From NCBI RefSeq assembly GCF_011617245.1, contig NZ_CP050152.1:1488001-1552000 (forward strand): a stretch of DNA of 64,000 bases, read 5' to 3'. A program made the position numbers and the translations under genes. Source of the stretch: Brevibacterium atlanticum (GTDB lineage: Bacteria > Actinomycetota > Actinomycetes > Actinomycetales > Brevibacteriaceae). Of the stretch, positions 17,620 through 27,305 are shown one piece after another. Every line of letters starts with the position of its first letter. Position 1 is the first letter of the stretch. The notes beneath the pieces are model-generated. The model did no database searches. It was not told where the DNA came from and saw nothing but the letters and a program-made list of their open reading frames with translations.

Positions 17620-17997
17620 TCATGTCAGCGAGATCTTGATGACCGAGGCGATGCTGATGACGGCGATGAGACACACCGAGGCGGTGAGGAAGACGACGGC
17701 CCAGGGGCTGGGGCGTCCGCGTTCGGCCTGGATCGAGTCCGCACCCAACCGGTAGCGCCTGACCTGCATCGACAGCGCAGCGATCGCCAGACCCATACAC
17801 ACGACGAAGACACCGACCGACCAGCCCTCGAAGACGTTGATGAAACGCACGAAGACGAGGCTGACGACGGTCATCGTCAGCGCCGTCCGCAGCCAAGACT
17901 GAGTGGTGCGTTCAGGCTGCAGGCCCGGATCGGGGTGCGGCTGCGTCAGGGGACGGCGCGGTCCGGGCGGGCGCGGCCGGGGAGAGCGGGGAGTCAT
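17620..17997 (-). CDS. DUF202 family membrane protein
   Basis: A 125-residue protein. After a Pro/Arg-rich tail, the DUF202 motif appears as QSWLRTALTMTVVSLVFVRF (about residues 33-52), followed by two more helices. The ATG overlaps the stop of the preceding DUF202 gene by four bases, so the pair is translationally coupled, as is usual for YidG/YidH-like pairs. Function is unknown. Confidence 0.83.
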   Translation of the reverse strand: MTPRSPRPRPPGPRRPLTQPHPDPGLQPERTTQSWLRTALTMTVVSLVFVRFINVFEGWSVGVFVVCMGLAIAALSMQVRRYRLGADSIQAERGRPSPWAVVFLTASVCLIAVISIASVIKISLT

Positions 17998-18389
17998 CGC
18001 AGCAGACCGGCGAACACCAGCACGAGCAGTCCCGCACCGAGTGCCGAGGCGAGGCTGACGATGGGAATGATGAGCGGCAGCGGCAGCGAGGTGCCGCGAC
18101 GCATCGCCGATTCGATCCGATGCCAGCGGACGGCGGCCCCGGACGCGAGGATGAAGCCGATGACCATGAGCACGATCGACAAGGTGGCGCGCAGCCAGCT
18201 CGAGAAGATCTCCGAGGTGAAGGCTTCGACGGCTATGCCGCCGCCGATGAAGGCAAGAGCGGTGCGGATCCAGGACAGGAAGGTCCGCTCATTGGCCAGG
18301 GTGAAGCGCGGGTCCGGGTCCTCGCCGTCGGGGAAGACACGACGGGCGATCCTGCTGCGGGTGTCTTCGCCGGAATTGTCGTCACTCAC
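17994..18389 (-). CDS. DUF202 family membrane protein (YidH-like)
   Basis: A 131-residue protein with the classic DUF202 sequence FTLANERTFLSWIRTALAFIGGGIAV near residues 28-53 and three membrane helices; the short N-terminus is acidic and hydrophilic. GTG 18389 follows a GAAGG. The next gene (also DUF202) starts inside its stop, making a heterologous pair. YidH-like proteins are uncharacterised inner-membrane proteins. Confidence 0.88.
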   Translation of the reverse strand: MSDDNSGEDTRSRIARRVFPDGEDPDPRFTLANERTFLSWIRTALAFIGGGIAVEAFTSEIFSSWLRATLSIVLMVIGFILASGAAVRWHRIESAMRRGTSLPLPLIIPIVSLASALGAGLLVLVFAGLLR

Positions 18390-18605
18390 CCTTCGAGGAT
18401 AGCCCCTGACGGCTGCCGCCGGGTGTGGAAGTCCGCGCCCGACGGTGATGAGGAGTCGATGAACTCCGTGCCGTACGGCCCAGTGGACTACGATGGTCGT
18501 GGACACACGGAGACCGCTGCGCCGCCGATGCCCGAGGAGATCCTACGGAGGATCCCCGTTCGCCCGGTGAGGCCGTATGCGGCCGAACACGAAGGCGGTG
18601 CCAGA

Positions 18606-19919
18606 ATGAGTGAGCAGTCGAGCGGCGGACCCAGCGACAGTGCGGTTCCACAGACCGTATCGGGAATCGAGGAGGCTTCGGGGCCCGCCAAATGGAAGGT
18701 GATCGGGCCCGGGCTCGTCGTTGCGGCCACCGGCGTCGGTGCTGCCGATATGGTCGCCACCCTGGTGGCCGGCAGCCAATTCGGATATGGGCTTCTGTGG
18801 GCGGTCATCCTCGGCGTCATCCTCAAAATCGTCCTCGTCGAGGGTGCCGGGCGATTCAGCCTCGCGACCGGGAAGACGATCTTCGAGGGATGGCGGTCCC
18901 TGGGACGGTGGACAACGTGGTATTTCGGCCCTTACATCATTATCTGGGGCTTCGTCTACGGAGCCACCGCCATGAGTTCTGCCGCCCTGCCTCTGGCCGC
19001 GCTGTTCCCCGGACTCAATCTCACCGTATGGTCGGTACTCATGGGCCTGGCCGGCTTCGCCATGGTGTGGTTCGGCCGCTACGCCGTGTTCGAAAAGATC
19101 ACCGCGGCCCTCGTGGGCGTCATGTTCATCACCGTCGTCGGACTCGCGATCATCGCTGTACCGAACGTCCCGGACATGCTCACCGGTCTCATCCCGATCA
19201 TTCCCGAGGGCGGTGTGATCTACACTCTCGCTCTCGCAGGAGGGGTCGGAGGCACCATCACACTGGCCGCATACGGGTACTGGCTGCGTGAGAAGGGCTG
19301 GCACACGCCGAAATGGATGCGGGTGATGCGCATCGACAACACCATGGCGTATGTGATGACCGGCATCTTCGTCATCGCCATGCTCATCGTCGGCGCCGAG
19401 GTCGTACGTGCGGCAGGAGTATCGATCTCCGCCGAGGACAAGGGTCTGCTCGACCTCGCCGATGTGCTCAAAGATCGTTATGGCGAGGTCGTCGGCATCG
19501 GATTCCTCGTCGGCTTCTGGGCCGCTTCGTTCTCCTCGATCATCGGCGTGTGGAACGGCGTGTCGCTCATGTTCGCCGATTTCTGGGGCCATATGCGCAA
19601 GAAGCCGGGCGGCCACCCCGACACCTTGACCGGCGGCAAGTACTTCAAGTTCTATGTTCTGTGGCTGACGTTCCCACCGATGCTGTTATTCATCCTCGGC
19701 AAACCGATCGGTCTCATCCTCGCCTACGGCGTCCTCGGTTCTCTGTTCATGCCGTTCTTGGCTGTGACCCTGCTCGGGCTCCTCAACGGCAAGAAGATCC
19801 CGAAGAAATGGGCGAACAAGCTGCACACGAACATCGCCCTGGCGATCACGGCTCTGCTCTTCATCATCCTCGGCATCCAGCAGCTCTACTCAGCGCTCGC
19901 CCCGCTGTGGGGCGGATGA
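18606..19919 (+). CDS. Nramp-family transporter lacking the usual metal-site motifs
   Basis: A 437-residue protein with 11 or so helices. The Nramp fold is recognisable from PGLVVAATGVGAADMVATLVAGSQFGYG and EGAGRFSLATGKTIFEGW, but the helix 1 metal motif DPGN is replaced by AADM (D48 region) and the helix 6 MPH motif by GGVGGT in YTLALAGGVGGTITLAAYGYW. This clade is widespread and its substrate is not known; a classical Mn/Fe MntH role should not be assumed. ATG 18606 follows AAGGCGG. The gene uses one TTA (UUA) codon at 19686-19688. The 216-bp upstream region shows no clear operator. Confidence 0.85.
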   Translation: MSEQSSGGPSDSAVPQTVSGIEEASGPAKWKVIGPGLVVAATGVGAADMVATLVAGSQFGYGLLWAVILGVILKIVLVEGAGRFSLATGKTIFEGWRSLGRWTTWYFGPYIIIWGFVYGATAMSSAALPLAALFPGLNLTVWSVLMGLAGFAMVWFGRYAVFEKITAALVGVMFITVVGLAIIAVPNVPDMLTGLIPIIPEGGVIYTLALAGGVGGTITLAAYGYWLREKGWHTPKWMRVMRIDNTMAYVMTGIFVIAMLIVGAEVVRAAGVSISAEDKGLLDLADVLKDRYGEVVGIGFLVGFWAASFSSIIGVWNGVSLMFADFWGHMRKKPGGHPDTLTGGKYFKFYVLWLTFPPMLLFILGKPIGLILAYGVLGSLFMPFLAVTLLGLLNGKKIPKKWANKLHTNIALAITALLFIILGIQQLYSALAPLWGG

Positions 19920-19965
19920 GGTGACCAATGTGTTCATCCGGTCGTGATTGGTGCAGACTGAGACC

Positions 19966-20559
19966 ATGGGCAGCGACGATGCGATGAAGACCGTGCTGAG
20001 GGCCTCTCTCCAGCGAGCGCGAGACACGCTGATGTGGAAGCTCGAGGGCTTGAGCGAACGCGAACTGAGATGGCCGCGGACACCGACCGGGTTCAATCTC
20101 CTCGGCGTGATCAAACATATGGCCAATGTCGAAATCGGGTACTTCGGCGAGACGTTCGACCGGCCCTGGCCACACCGCGACGAAGTGATCGCCGATGAGG
20201 TCTTCGACACCGATCCGCAGGCCGATTGGTACGCCTCTGAAGCGGAGTCTGCTGAGGACGTCCTCGACTTCTACCGGCGGGTCTGGACTTTCGCGGACGA
20301 GACATTCGACTCCCTGTCGCTCAACGCACCGGGACAGGTTCCGCATTGGCCGGCCCCGATGAACGCGGTGACCCTGGGACAGATTATGGTCCATGTCCTC
20401 GTCGACCTCACCCGCCACCTCGGTCAGGTCGATGTGGTCCGCGAAGGGATCGATGGGCAGGTCGGGCTGAACGCAGAGATCTCGAATATTCCCGAGGAGC
20501 TGGACTGGGACGCCTATCTGGCGATGCTGCGGGAGCTGGCGGAGAATACCGAACGGTAG
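19966..20559 (+). CDS. DinB family protein (DUF664)
   Basis: A 197-residue four-helix-bundle protein of the DinB/DUF664 type. Metal-ligand-like histidines lie at the expected places: LLGVIKHMANVEIGYF (H in KHM) in the second helix and VHVLVDLTRHLGQVDVVRE (two His) in the last, plus the LGQ ending. Members include mycothiol-dependent or bacillithiol transferases and uncharacterised proteins. ATG 19966 is preferred over TTG 19948. The stop is followed by a 20-bp tandem repeat. Confidence 0.85.
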   Translation: MGSDDAMKTVLRASLQRARDTLMWKLEGLSERELRWPRTPTGFNLLGVIKHMANVEIGYFGETFDRPWPHRDEVIADEVFDTDPQADWYASEAESAEDVLDFYRRVWTFADETFDSLSLNAPGQVPHWPAPMNAVTLGQIMVHVLVDLTRHLGQVDVVREGIDGQVGLNAEISNIPEELDWDAYLAMLRELAENTER

Positions 20560-20592
20560 AGATTCCCTCCTCACGGTAGAGACCCCCTCCTC
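20553..20592. repeat. 20-bp tandem duplication
   Basis: ACGGTAGAGATTCCCTCCTC (20553-20572) is followed directly by the same unit with TT changed to CC (20573-20592). The first copy contains the stop codon of the DinB-family gene. Confidence 0.85.
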
Positions 20593-20648
20593 GCCACAGT
20601 TCGACGCCTCCAACGGCACTTGCGGCTGCGACTAAGCTGGTGACTGCA

Positions 20649-23600
20649 ATGGCACAGGAGAACTCAGCATCGTCGACACCGCGTCCTGACGCGCACACGG
20701 ATTCGTCGACTCCGCGGGCGAAGCGTCCGCCGCGGCGGAAGAACCAGCGTCGGAAGTCCACTGCCGCGCACCATCAGCAGCGGCGAGCCCGCCTCAAGGC
20801 AGCGCGGGAGACGTCGAACCCGACAATCACCTACCCCGCGGACCTGCCCGTCAGCGCCGCGAAGGACGAGATCGCCGAGGCGATACGGGACAACCAGGTC
20901 GTCATCATCGCCGGTGAGACCGGATCGGGCAAGACCACGCAGCTGCCGAAGATCTGCCTCGACCTCGGCCTCGGCGTCGATGGGCTCATCGGCCACACCC
21001 AGCCTCGGCGGATCGCCGCGCGGACCGTGGCCGAACGCATCGCCGACGAACTCGGTGAAGACCTCGGGGACACCATCGGCTACCAGGTGCGCTTCACCGC
21101 GCAGGTCGCCGATTCCACCCGGGTGAAGGTGATGACCGACGGCATCCTGCTCTCCGAACTCTCCCGCGACAAACTGCTGCGCGACTACGAAGTCATCATC
21201 ATCGACGAGGCCCACGAACGCAGCCTCAACATCGACTTCCTCCTCGGCTACCTCAGAGAAGTGCTGTCCCGGCGGCCCGACCTCAAGGTCATCATCACTT
21301 CGGCGACGATCGATCCGGAGTCCTTCTCCGCCCACTTCGACGACGCTCCGATCATCTCCGTCGAAGGCCGGACCTACCCAGTCGAGGTCCGCTACCGACC
21401 CCTCGTCGACGAAGACGACGATGACGACGTCGACGGACCCGGCGATTCCGGCAGCTTCGAAACCGGGGTCGAGGAGCAGACCGACGGCATCATCTCAGCC
21501 GTCGACGAACTGAGCTCGGAAGAACCGGGAGACATCCTCGTCTTCCTCTCCGGCGAACGCGAGATCCGCGACACCGCCGACGCCCTGAACGATCACCTGC
21601 GCAGACGTCCGCGGATGGGCAATTGGGAGGTCGTGCCGCTGTTCGCCAGGCTCTCGGCCGGGGAGCAGCAGAAGGTCTTCCAACCGCATTCGCGACCGCG
21701 CATTGTGCTCGCCACGAACGTCGCCGAGACCTCGCTGACGGTGCCCGGCATCAAATACGTCATCGACGTCGGCACCGCCCGCATCTCCCGGTATTCCAAC
21801 CGCACCCGCGTCCAGCGACTGCCGATCGAGCGGATCTCCCAAGCCAGCGCCAATCAGCGCAAGGGCCGATCGGGCCGCACGAGCGAAGGCATCTGCATCC
21901 GCCTGTACTCGGAAACCGATTTCGAGTCCCGTCCCGAGTTCACCGACCCGGAGATCCTGCGCACCAACCTCGCCAGCGTCATCCTGCAGATGGCCTCGCT
22001 CGGATTCGCCTCGAGCGATGAGGAGATCCTCGACTTCCCGTTCCTCACCCCGCCCGATGCCCGAGCCGTCCGCGACGGACGCACGATGCTCACCGAGCTC
22101 GGGGCTCTGACCAGCGACAGCACCGGCAGGATCACCGTCACCGAGATCGGCCGGAAACTCACCGTACTGCCGATCGACCCGCGCCTGGCCCGCATGGTCA
22201 TCGCCGGAGCGGAAGCCGGCTGCGGGGGAGAGGTCACCGTCATCGTGGCCGCCCTGTCCATTCAGGATCCGCGGGAGAGACCGGCGGACTTTCGTGCCGC
22301 CGCCGATGAGAAGCATGCGCGCTTCACCCACCGCGGCAGCGACTTCCTGTCCTACCTCAACCTGTGGAACTACCTGCAGAGCCTGCAGGCCGACATGGGG
22401 TCATCGAAGTTCCGCCGCCGCTGCCGAGACGAGTTCCTCAACTTCGTGCGCATCCGTGAATGGCAGGACCTCGTCGGTCAGCTGCGCTCCCTGCTGGGCT
22501 CGGCGGGCATCCGCATCGACAGATCGGTCTGGCACCCGGCCGGCATTGGTGAGTCCGACGGGTCCGCTTCCGCGATCCACGGCACCGAGGCGGCCGGCAG
22601 TGCGAAGGCTGCCAGCAGCGCCGAGGCGGCCGGCGGCACCGCTCACACGCAGGGTGGTCGTGGTGCTCAGACGAAGGGCAGCCGGGGAGCACCGAGCGCT
22701 CAGGGCGGTCCCGGGGCGAAGGGCAAGATCGGTTTCGCCGAACTCAGCGCGGCGAAACGCAGCGCGAAGAAGTCAACGGTCTCCGGTAGCGCCGGCGAGG
22801 GCGGACACCAGGTCGCCGCAGCGAAGCTCGACCCGCATGCCGCCGCCGTTCATCGCGCCCTGCTCACGGGTCTGCTGACGATGATCGGTTCGAGGTCCGA
22901 ACGCCACAAGGACTACCAGGGAGCCCGCGGCACCCGCTTCGCGATCTTCCCCGGATCCGGCCTGTTCAAGGTCAACCCGGACTTCGTCATGGCCGCCGAG
23001 CTCGTCGAGACCTCCCGCCTCTGGGCCCGCACCGTCGCCGCGATCGACCCCGACTGGGTCGTCGAAGCCGCAGGTGACCTGGTCACCCGCCAGCATTCCG
23101 AACCCCACTGGTCGACGAAGGCCGGAGCGTCGATGGTCTACGAGAAGATCTCCCTCTACGGGGTCACCCTCGTCAGCGACCGCCGCGTCGGCTACGGCAC
23201 CTTCGATCGCGAAGGTGCTCGCGACATGTTCATCCGCAAAGGCCTCATCGAGGGCGACTGGCACGAGCGCTTCGGTTTCCTCGACCACAATGCCGCAGTC
23301 ATCGCCGAGGCCGAGGAACTGGCGTCACGGACACGGAACCGGCGCGTGCTCGACCAGGACGATGCCCTCTACGAATTCTTCGCTGAGCGGATCCCGGAGG
23401 GGGTCACCTCGGCGGCGGATTTCCGCTCCTGGTGGAAGAAGCAGAAGCGGCGCGATGCGCACCTGCTCGACCTCACCACCTCGGTGCTGCTCAGCGATGA
23501 CAGTGAGGAGCTCACCGCCTCGGTGGCCGATGACTTCCCGATGGAATGGGAGCTCGCCGACGGTACGCAGGCGAAGCTGCGGTACTCGTTCGATCCCGGC

Positions 23601-24941
23601 AGCACGGAGGACGGGGTGAGCGTGGAGATCCCCGCCGAGGCGGTGCCCGCCGTCGACGTCGACGAGTTCTCCTGGCAGGTGCCCGGGCTGCGGGAGGAGC
23701 TCGTCGCCGCCTACATCCGGTCGCTGCCGAAGAACAAACGACGCTACTTCGTCCCCGCACCCGATGTCGCTCGCGACATCCTTCCCGCGCTCATCCCGTA
23801 CCAGGGCAGCCTGCCGGAGGTGCTGGCCGCCCACCTGAGCGAACGCGCCGGTGGGGGAGGGCTGAACGACCTGGTGCCGATCACGGTCACGGCTTCGGAC
23901 TTCGACCGGGACCGGATCCCCGCGCATCTGCGACTGACCTTCCGCGTCGTCGACGGGAGGAAGACCGTCGGGCTCGGCGAGGATCTTGCCGCCTTGACCA
24001 CACGGGCGAAGCCGCAGGTGCGCAAGGCCCGGCAGAAGCAGACCTCGTTCGCCCCGCAGACGGGACTCACGGGTTGGACGTTCGGCAGCCTCGGCGATCC
24101 CGATGAGGCTTCGGCCGGTGTCGTGCCCGGGCTTGCCGCCCGTCAGCAGTCGGTCGACCTCGTGGCCTTCGACACCGCACTCGAGGCGCGGCTGGCCACC
24201 CGTGAGGGACTCATCACGCTGCTGGCACTGCAGTCGAGTGAGGCGCTGAAGTATCTGCAGGACGGGCTGACGACCGAGGAGAAGCTCCTCCTCGCCGGGC
24301 ATCAGAAGTCTTCCGACGAACTGCTCACCGGCCTCATCCGGGTGGGTATCCGCGGGCTCGTCGACGACCGGCTGGGACCGGCCGAGACCTCATGGGTGGC
24401 CACCGAGGCAGAGTTCGACAGGCTCCAGACCGAAGTCCATGCGCAGCTGCCTCTCAGCTGCTCGTCGTTGCTGCCGTTCCTGGTCAAGGCGCTCAAGGCG
24501 GCCACCGAACTCGACAAGCTCGTGTCTAAGGCATCGTCGTTGGCGATCCTGTCGAACCTCGCCGATGTGCAGGCATGGCGGGCCTCGCGTGTGAGCGCCG
24601 AGGCTGCTGCGGCGATGACGCCCGAGATGCTGCGGGAACTGCCGCGCTGGGTTCAGGCCGAGGTCGTGCGCATCGGCGGGATGCAGGATTCGCCGATCCG
24701 CGACAAACAGTTCATGGACCGCATCACAGGTGTCAGCGACGATGTGACGAAGAAGATCGGCAAGCGGTTCCCCCAGCTGGCGAGGGCCGAATGGTCGCAG
24801 CTGCTCGTGTCGCTGCCGCGAGACTGGGTCGAGGTCGTGGCCATGGTCGAGGAGCTGCGGGTGTCGCTGTTCGCGAATTCGCTGGGCACCGCCCACCCGG
24901 TGTCCGAAAAGCGAATCGCCAAGGCACTCGCGCAGCTCTGA
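20649..24941 (+). CDS. hrpA: ATP-dependent RNA helicase HrpA
   Basis: About 1430 residues, the length of full HrpA. DEAH-box motifs (numbered from GTG 20640): AGETGSGKTTQ (91-101), TQPRR, DEAHER (189-194), SAT (221-223), LVFLSGEREI, TNVAETSLTVPG, QRKGRSGRT; then the HA2, OB-fold and DUF3418 regions. HrpA unwinds RNA and splits stalled ribosomes in E. coli. A Gly/Ala/Ser/Lys-rich insert of roughly 85 residues (about 633-720) interrupts the region before the OB fold and is probably a disordered linker. The N-terminal 60 residues are basic. ATG 20649 is proposed because a TAAGCT hexamer at 20633-20638 suggests a transcript beginning after GTG 20640. Confidence 0.93.
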   Translation: MAQENSASSTPRPDAHTDSSTPRAKRPPRRKNQRRKSTAAHHQQRRARLKAARETSNPTITYPADLPVSAAKDEIAEAIRDNQVVIIAGETGSGKTTQLPKICLDLGLGVDGLIGHTQPRRIAARTVAERIADELGEDLGDTIGYQVRFTAQVADSTRVKVMTDGILLSELSRDKLLRDYEVIIIDEAHERSLNIDFLLGYLREVLSRRPDLKVIITSATIDPESFSAHFDDAPIISVEGRTYPVEVRYRPLVDEDDDDDVDGPGDSGSFETGVEEQTDGIISAVDELSSEEPGDILVFLSGEREIRDTADALNDHLRRRPRMGNWEVVPLFARLSAGEQQKVFQPHSRPRIVLATNVAETSLTVPGIKYVIDVGTARISRYSNRTRVQRLPIERISQASANQRKGRSGRTSEGICIRLYSETDFESRPEFTDPEILRTNLASVILQMASLGFASSDEEILDFPFLTPPDARAVRDGRTMLTELGALTSDSTGRITVTEIGRKLTVLPIDPRLARMVIAGAEAGCGGEVTVIVAALSIQDPRERPADFRAAADEKHARFTHRGSDFLSYLNLWNYLQSLQADMGSSKFRRRCRDEFLNFVRIREWQDLVGQLRSLLGSAGIRIDRSVWHPAGIGESDGSASAIHGTEAAGSAKAASSAEAAGGTAHTQGGRGAQTKGSRGAPSAQGGPGAKGKIGFAELSAAKRSAKKSTVSGSAGEGGHQVAAAKLDPHAAAVHRALLTGLLTMIGSRSERHKDYQGARGTRFAIFPGSGLFKVNPDFVMAAELVETSRLWARTVAAIDPDWVVEAAGDLVTRQHSEPHWSTKAGASMVYEKISLYGVTLVSDRRVGYGTFDREGARDMFIRKGLIEGDWHERFGFLDHNAAVIAEAEELASRTRNRRVLDQDDALYEFFAERIPEGVTSAADFRSWWKKQKRRDAHLLDLTTSVLLSDDSEELTASVADDFPMEWELADGTQAKLRYSFDPGSTEDGVSVEIPAEAVPAVDVDEFSWQVPGLREELVAAYIRSLPKNKRRYFVPAPDVARDILPALIPYQGSLPEVLAAHLSERAGGGGLNDLVPITVTASDFDRDRIPAHLRLTFRVVDGRKTVGLGEDLAALTTRAKPQVRKARQKQTSFAPQTGLTGWTFGSLGDPDEASAGVVPGLAARQQSVDLVAFDTALEARLATREGLITLLALQSSEALKYLQDGLTTEEKLLLAGHQKSSDELLTGLIRVGIRGLVDDRLGPAETSWVATEAEFDRLQTEVHAQLPLSCSSLLPFLVKALKAATELDKLVSKASSLAILSNLADVQAWRASRVSAEAAAAMTPEMLRELPRWVQAEVVRIGGMQDSPIRDKQFMDRITGVSDDVTKKIGKRFPQLARAEWSQLLVSLPRDWVEVVAMVEELRVSLFANSLGTAHPVSEKRIAKALAQL

Positions 24942-25008
24942 TCTCTGCCGGCTCCGTCGCGGCGACAGGAAGACGGGGGCGGACGCCGCGAGCTCTAAGG
25001 TGTGCCGC

Positions 25009-25380
25009 TCAGGCTCCGGGGTGGATGAGTTTGTCGGCCAGTGCCCAGAGCGGCAGGGCAGCAGCGACGAGGAACGCGGCCGATGCCCACCAGATCCGCC
25101 ACTTCCACGTGCGACGACGCGAGCCGATGAAGAGGAACGCAATCCAGAAGAGGACGAAGAAGGCACCGGAGAGGCTGAGCATCACCATCGCGAAGGCTTC
25201 CCAGCCCGAGGTGCCGATGTCGAAGATGTACTTCGTGATCTGTGCGATCTGCCACGAGAACATGATCGCGAAAGCGAGCAGCGGGGCACCGAGCACCCCG
25301 GCCAGGATGAGCGGCAGGGCTTTGAGCCAACGTTCCTTCGGCTCCGAACGGCCGGCGTAATCGACATATTCCTCAGACAT
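25009..25380 (-). CDS. Hypothetical membrane protein
   Basis: A 123-residue protein with three predicted membrane helices (around 20-45, 60-85 and 95-115) and a basic SRRRTWKWR loop between the second and third. The first 18 residues are hydrophilic. No family is recognised. It is divergent from prfC with a 139-bp gap that contains short direct repeats of GGACGCAATGC (around 25420-25450). Confidence 0.7.
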   Translation of the reverse strand: MSEEYVDYAGRSEPKERWLKALPLILAGVLGAPLLAFAIMFSWQIAQITKYIFDIGTSGWEAFAMVMLSLSGAFFVLFWIAFLFIGSRRRTWKWRIWWASAAFLVAAALPLWALADKLIHPGA

Positions 25381-25507
25381 CGCCACCAGCATATTGGCCG
25401 ATTCCGACAGGACGCTGGACGCAATGCCGACAGCACGCCGGACGCAATGCGACCGCTCCGGACACCATTGTGACCGACCGGACACGACGGCCGAAAGAGA
25501 AGAACGA

Positions 25508-25513
25508 TAGGAT
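25508..25513 (+). promoter_or_regulatory. -10 element of prfC (leaderless)
   Basis: TAGGAT is placed six bases before GTG 25520; no ribosome binding site is present and no good -35 is visible. Confidence 0.4.
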
Positions 25514-25519
25514 ATTGCG

Positions 25520-27112
25520 GTGACTTCCGGCCAGTATTCCGATAAGGACATCCGACGCGAAGCGGCACGCCGCCGCACCTTCGCTGTCATCTCCCACCCC
25601 GACGCAGGTAAGTCGACGACCACCGAGGCGCTCGCCCTGCACGCGCGTGCGATCGGTCAGGCCGGAGCCACCCACGGCAAGGCAGGGCGTCGCGCCACCG
25701 TCTCCGACTGGATGCAGATGGAGCAGGACCGCGGCATCTCGATCTCCTCGGCCGCCCTGCAGTTCGAGTACCGCGACGCCGTGTTCAACCTCGTCGACAC
25801 CCCCGGCCACGCTGACTTCTCCGAGGACACCTACCGAGTGCTCTCGGCCGTCGACTGCGCCGTCATGCTCATCGATGCCGCCAAGGGCCTCGAGGCGCAG
25901 ACGATGAAGCTCTTCGAGGTCTGCGCCCACCGCAACATCCCCATCATCACCGTCGTCAACAAGTGGGACCGTCCCGGCCTCGACGCGCTCGAACTCATGG
26001 ACGAGGTGCAGCAGCGCACCGGCCTGCTGCCCACCCCCATCACCTGGCCCGTCGGCCAGTCCGGCGACTTCCGCGGCGTCCTCGACCGGCTCACCGGCGA
26101 GTACACGAAGTACACCCGCACCGACGGCGGCGCCACCATCGCCGGCGAGGAGACCTACCCCGCCGAGGCGGCCGCCGAGCTCGAGGGCGATGCGTGGTCG
26201 ACCGCGGTCGACGAATCCGAGCTCATGGAGATGGAAGAGCAGAACCATGATCAGGAGACCTTCCTCGCCGGGAAGTCGACCCCGGTCATGTTCGCCTCTG
26301 CGGTCCTCAACTTCGGCATCCACAAACTCCTCGACCTCCTCGTCGATCTGGCGCCGGCCGCCGAGGCGCGCCCGGACAAGGACGGAGTCCCGCGTCCCGT
26401 CGACGACCCGTTCTCCGGCTTCGTCTTCAAGGTCCAGGCCGGAATGGACTCGAACCACCGTGACCGATTGGCCTACATCCGCGTCTGCTCGGGAGTCTTC
26501 GAACGCGGCACAGTGCTCACCCACGCCGCGACCGGCAAACCCTTCGCCACGAAGTACGCACAGCAGGTGTTCGGCCGCGACCGCGACGTCGTCGACGAAG
26601 CCTTCCCCGGGGACGTCGTCGGCCTCGTCAACGCCTCCGCCCTGCGCGTGGGCGACTCCCTCTACCTGGACAAGAAGGTCGAGTTCCCGGGCATCCCGAC
26701 GTTCTCGCCCGAACACTTCATGGTCATCAGGGCCAAGGACTCCTCGAAGTACAAGCAGTTCCGCCGCGGCATCGAACAGCTCGACCACGAAGGCGTCATC
26801 CAGGTCCTGCGCTCGGACCTGCGCGGCGACCAGGCTCCGGTCCTGGGCGCGGTCGGTCCGATGCAGTTCGAGGTCGCCGAAGACCGGATGACGAACGAGT
26901 TCAACGCCCCCTGCAGCCTCGAGCGACTCAACTTCTCCCTGGCCAGGCGCACCACCCCCGAATGTGTGCCGACCCTGGCGAGGGAACGGTCCGTCGAGGT
27001 CCTCCACCGTTCCGACGGTGAACTGCTTGCGCTGTTCTCCGACCGGTGGCGGCTGCAGGGCGTGGAGAAGAACCACCCCGACCTCGTTCTCGAACCGCTG
27101 GTCGTCAGCTGA
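25520..27112 (+). CDS. prfC: Peptide chain release factor 3 (RF3)
   Basis: A 530-residue translational GTPase of normal RF3 length. G1 is SHPDAGKST (about 27-35), G3 is DTPGHADFSEDTYR, G4 is NKWDRPG and the class-specific RGISISSAALQFEY lies in switch I. RF3 removes RF1/RF2 from the ribosome after peptide release and takes part in post-peptidyl-transfer quality control. GTG 25520 follows a TAGGAT hexamer by six bases, suggesting a leaderless transcript. It stands alone between divergent and co-directional neighbours. Confidence 0.96.
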   Translation: MTSGQYSDKDIRREAARRRTFAVISHPDAGKSTTTEALALHARAIGQAGATHGKAGRRATVSDWMQMEQDRGISISSAALQFEYRDAVFNLVDTPGHADFSEDTYRVLSAVDCAVMLIDAAKGLEAQTMKLFEVCAHRNIPIITVVNKWDRPGLDALELMDEVQQRTGLLPTPITWPVGQSGDFRGVLDRLTGEYTKYTRTDGGATIAGEETYPAEAAAELEGDAWSTAVDESELMEMEEQNHDQETFLAGKSTPVMFASAVLNFGIHKLLDLLVDLAPAAEARPDKDGVPRPVDDPFSGFVFKVQAGMDSNHRDRLAYIRVCSGVFERGTVLTHAATGKPFATKYAQQVFGRDRDVVDEAFPGDVVGLVNASALRVGDSLYLDKKVEFPGIPTFSPEHFMVIRAKDSSKYKQFRRGIEQLDHEGVIQVLRSDLRGDQAPVLGAVGPMQFEVAEDRMTNEFNAPCSLERLNFSLARRTTPECVPTLARERSVEVLHRSDGELLALFSDRWRLQGVEKNHPDLVLEPLVVS

Positions 27113-27199
27113 ACGGACACACCGCGATCGCCCGGGCCGCCTGACCCGGTCGGTCACATGCCTCGCCACTTTGACGAGGAGTTTAAGATGAATAGTTGG

Positions 27200-27289
27200 G
27201 TCCGGGCGAATTCCGGACTCGGTCAGGAATATCCGAGGCGCGCAATCCCTTGTAACCTCGGGAGACTTGGCATTCGGGTGAGACCCGAA
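27200..27289 (+). promoter_or_regulatory. Two hairpins in the region upstream of ino1
   Basis: GTCCGG...CCGGAC (27200-27218, seven-base loop) and TTCGGGT-GAG-ACCCGAA (27273-27289) lie ahead of the AAAGGAG ribosome binding site at 27295-27301. They may be leader structures or regulator sites. No clear -35/-10 pair was found. Confidence 0.4.
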
Positions 27290-27305
27290 ACAACAAAGGA
27301 GAATT

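Noticed and set aside
18390-18605. Possible manganese riboswitch or MntR site ahead of the Nramp gene
   Set aside because: No yybP-ykoY-like fold or clear palindrome could be seen, and the transporter lacks the classical metal motifs.
22540-22800. Possible assembly error or inserted gene in hrpA
   Set aside because: The Gly/Ala/Ser-rich stretch is in frame and the helicase continues normally, so a disordered linker is the simpler explanation.
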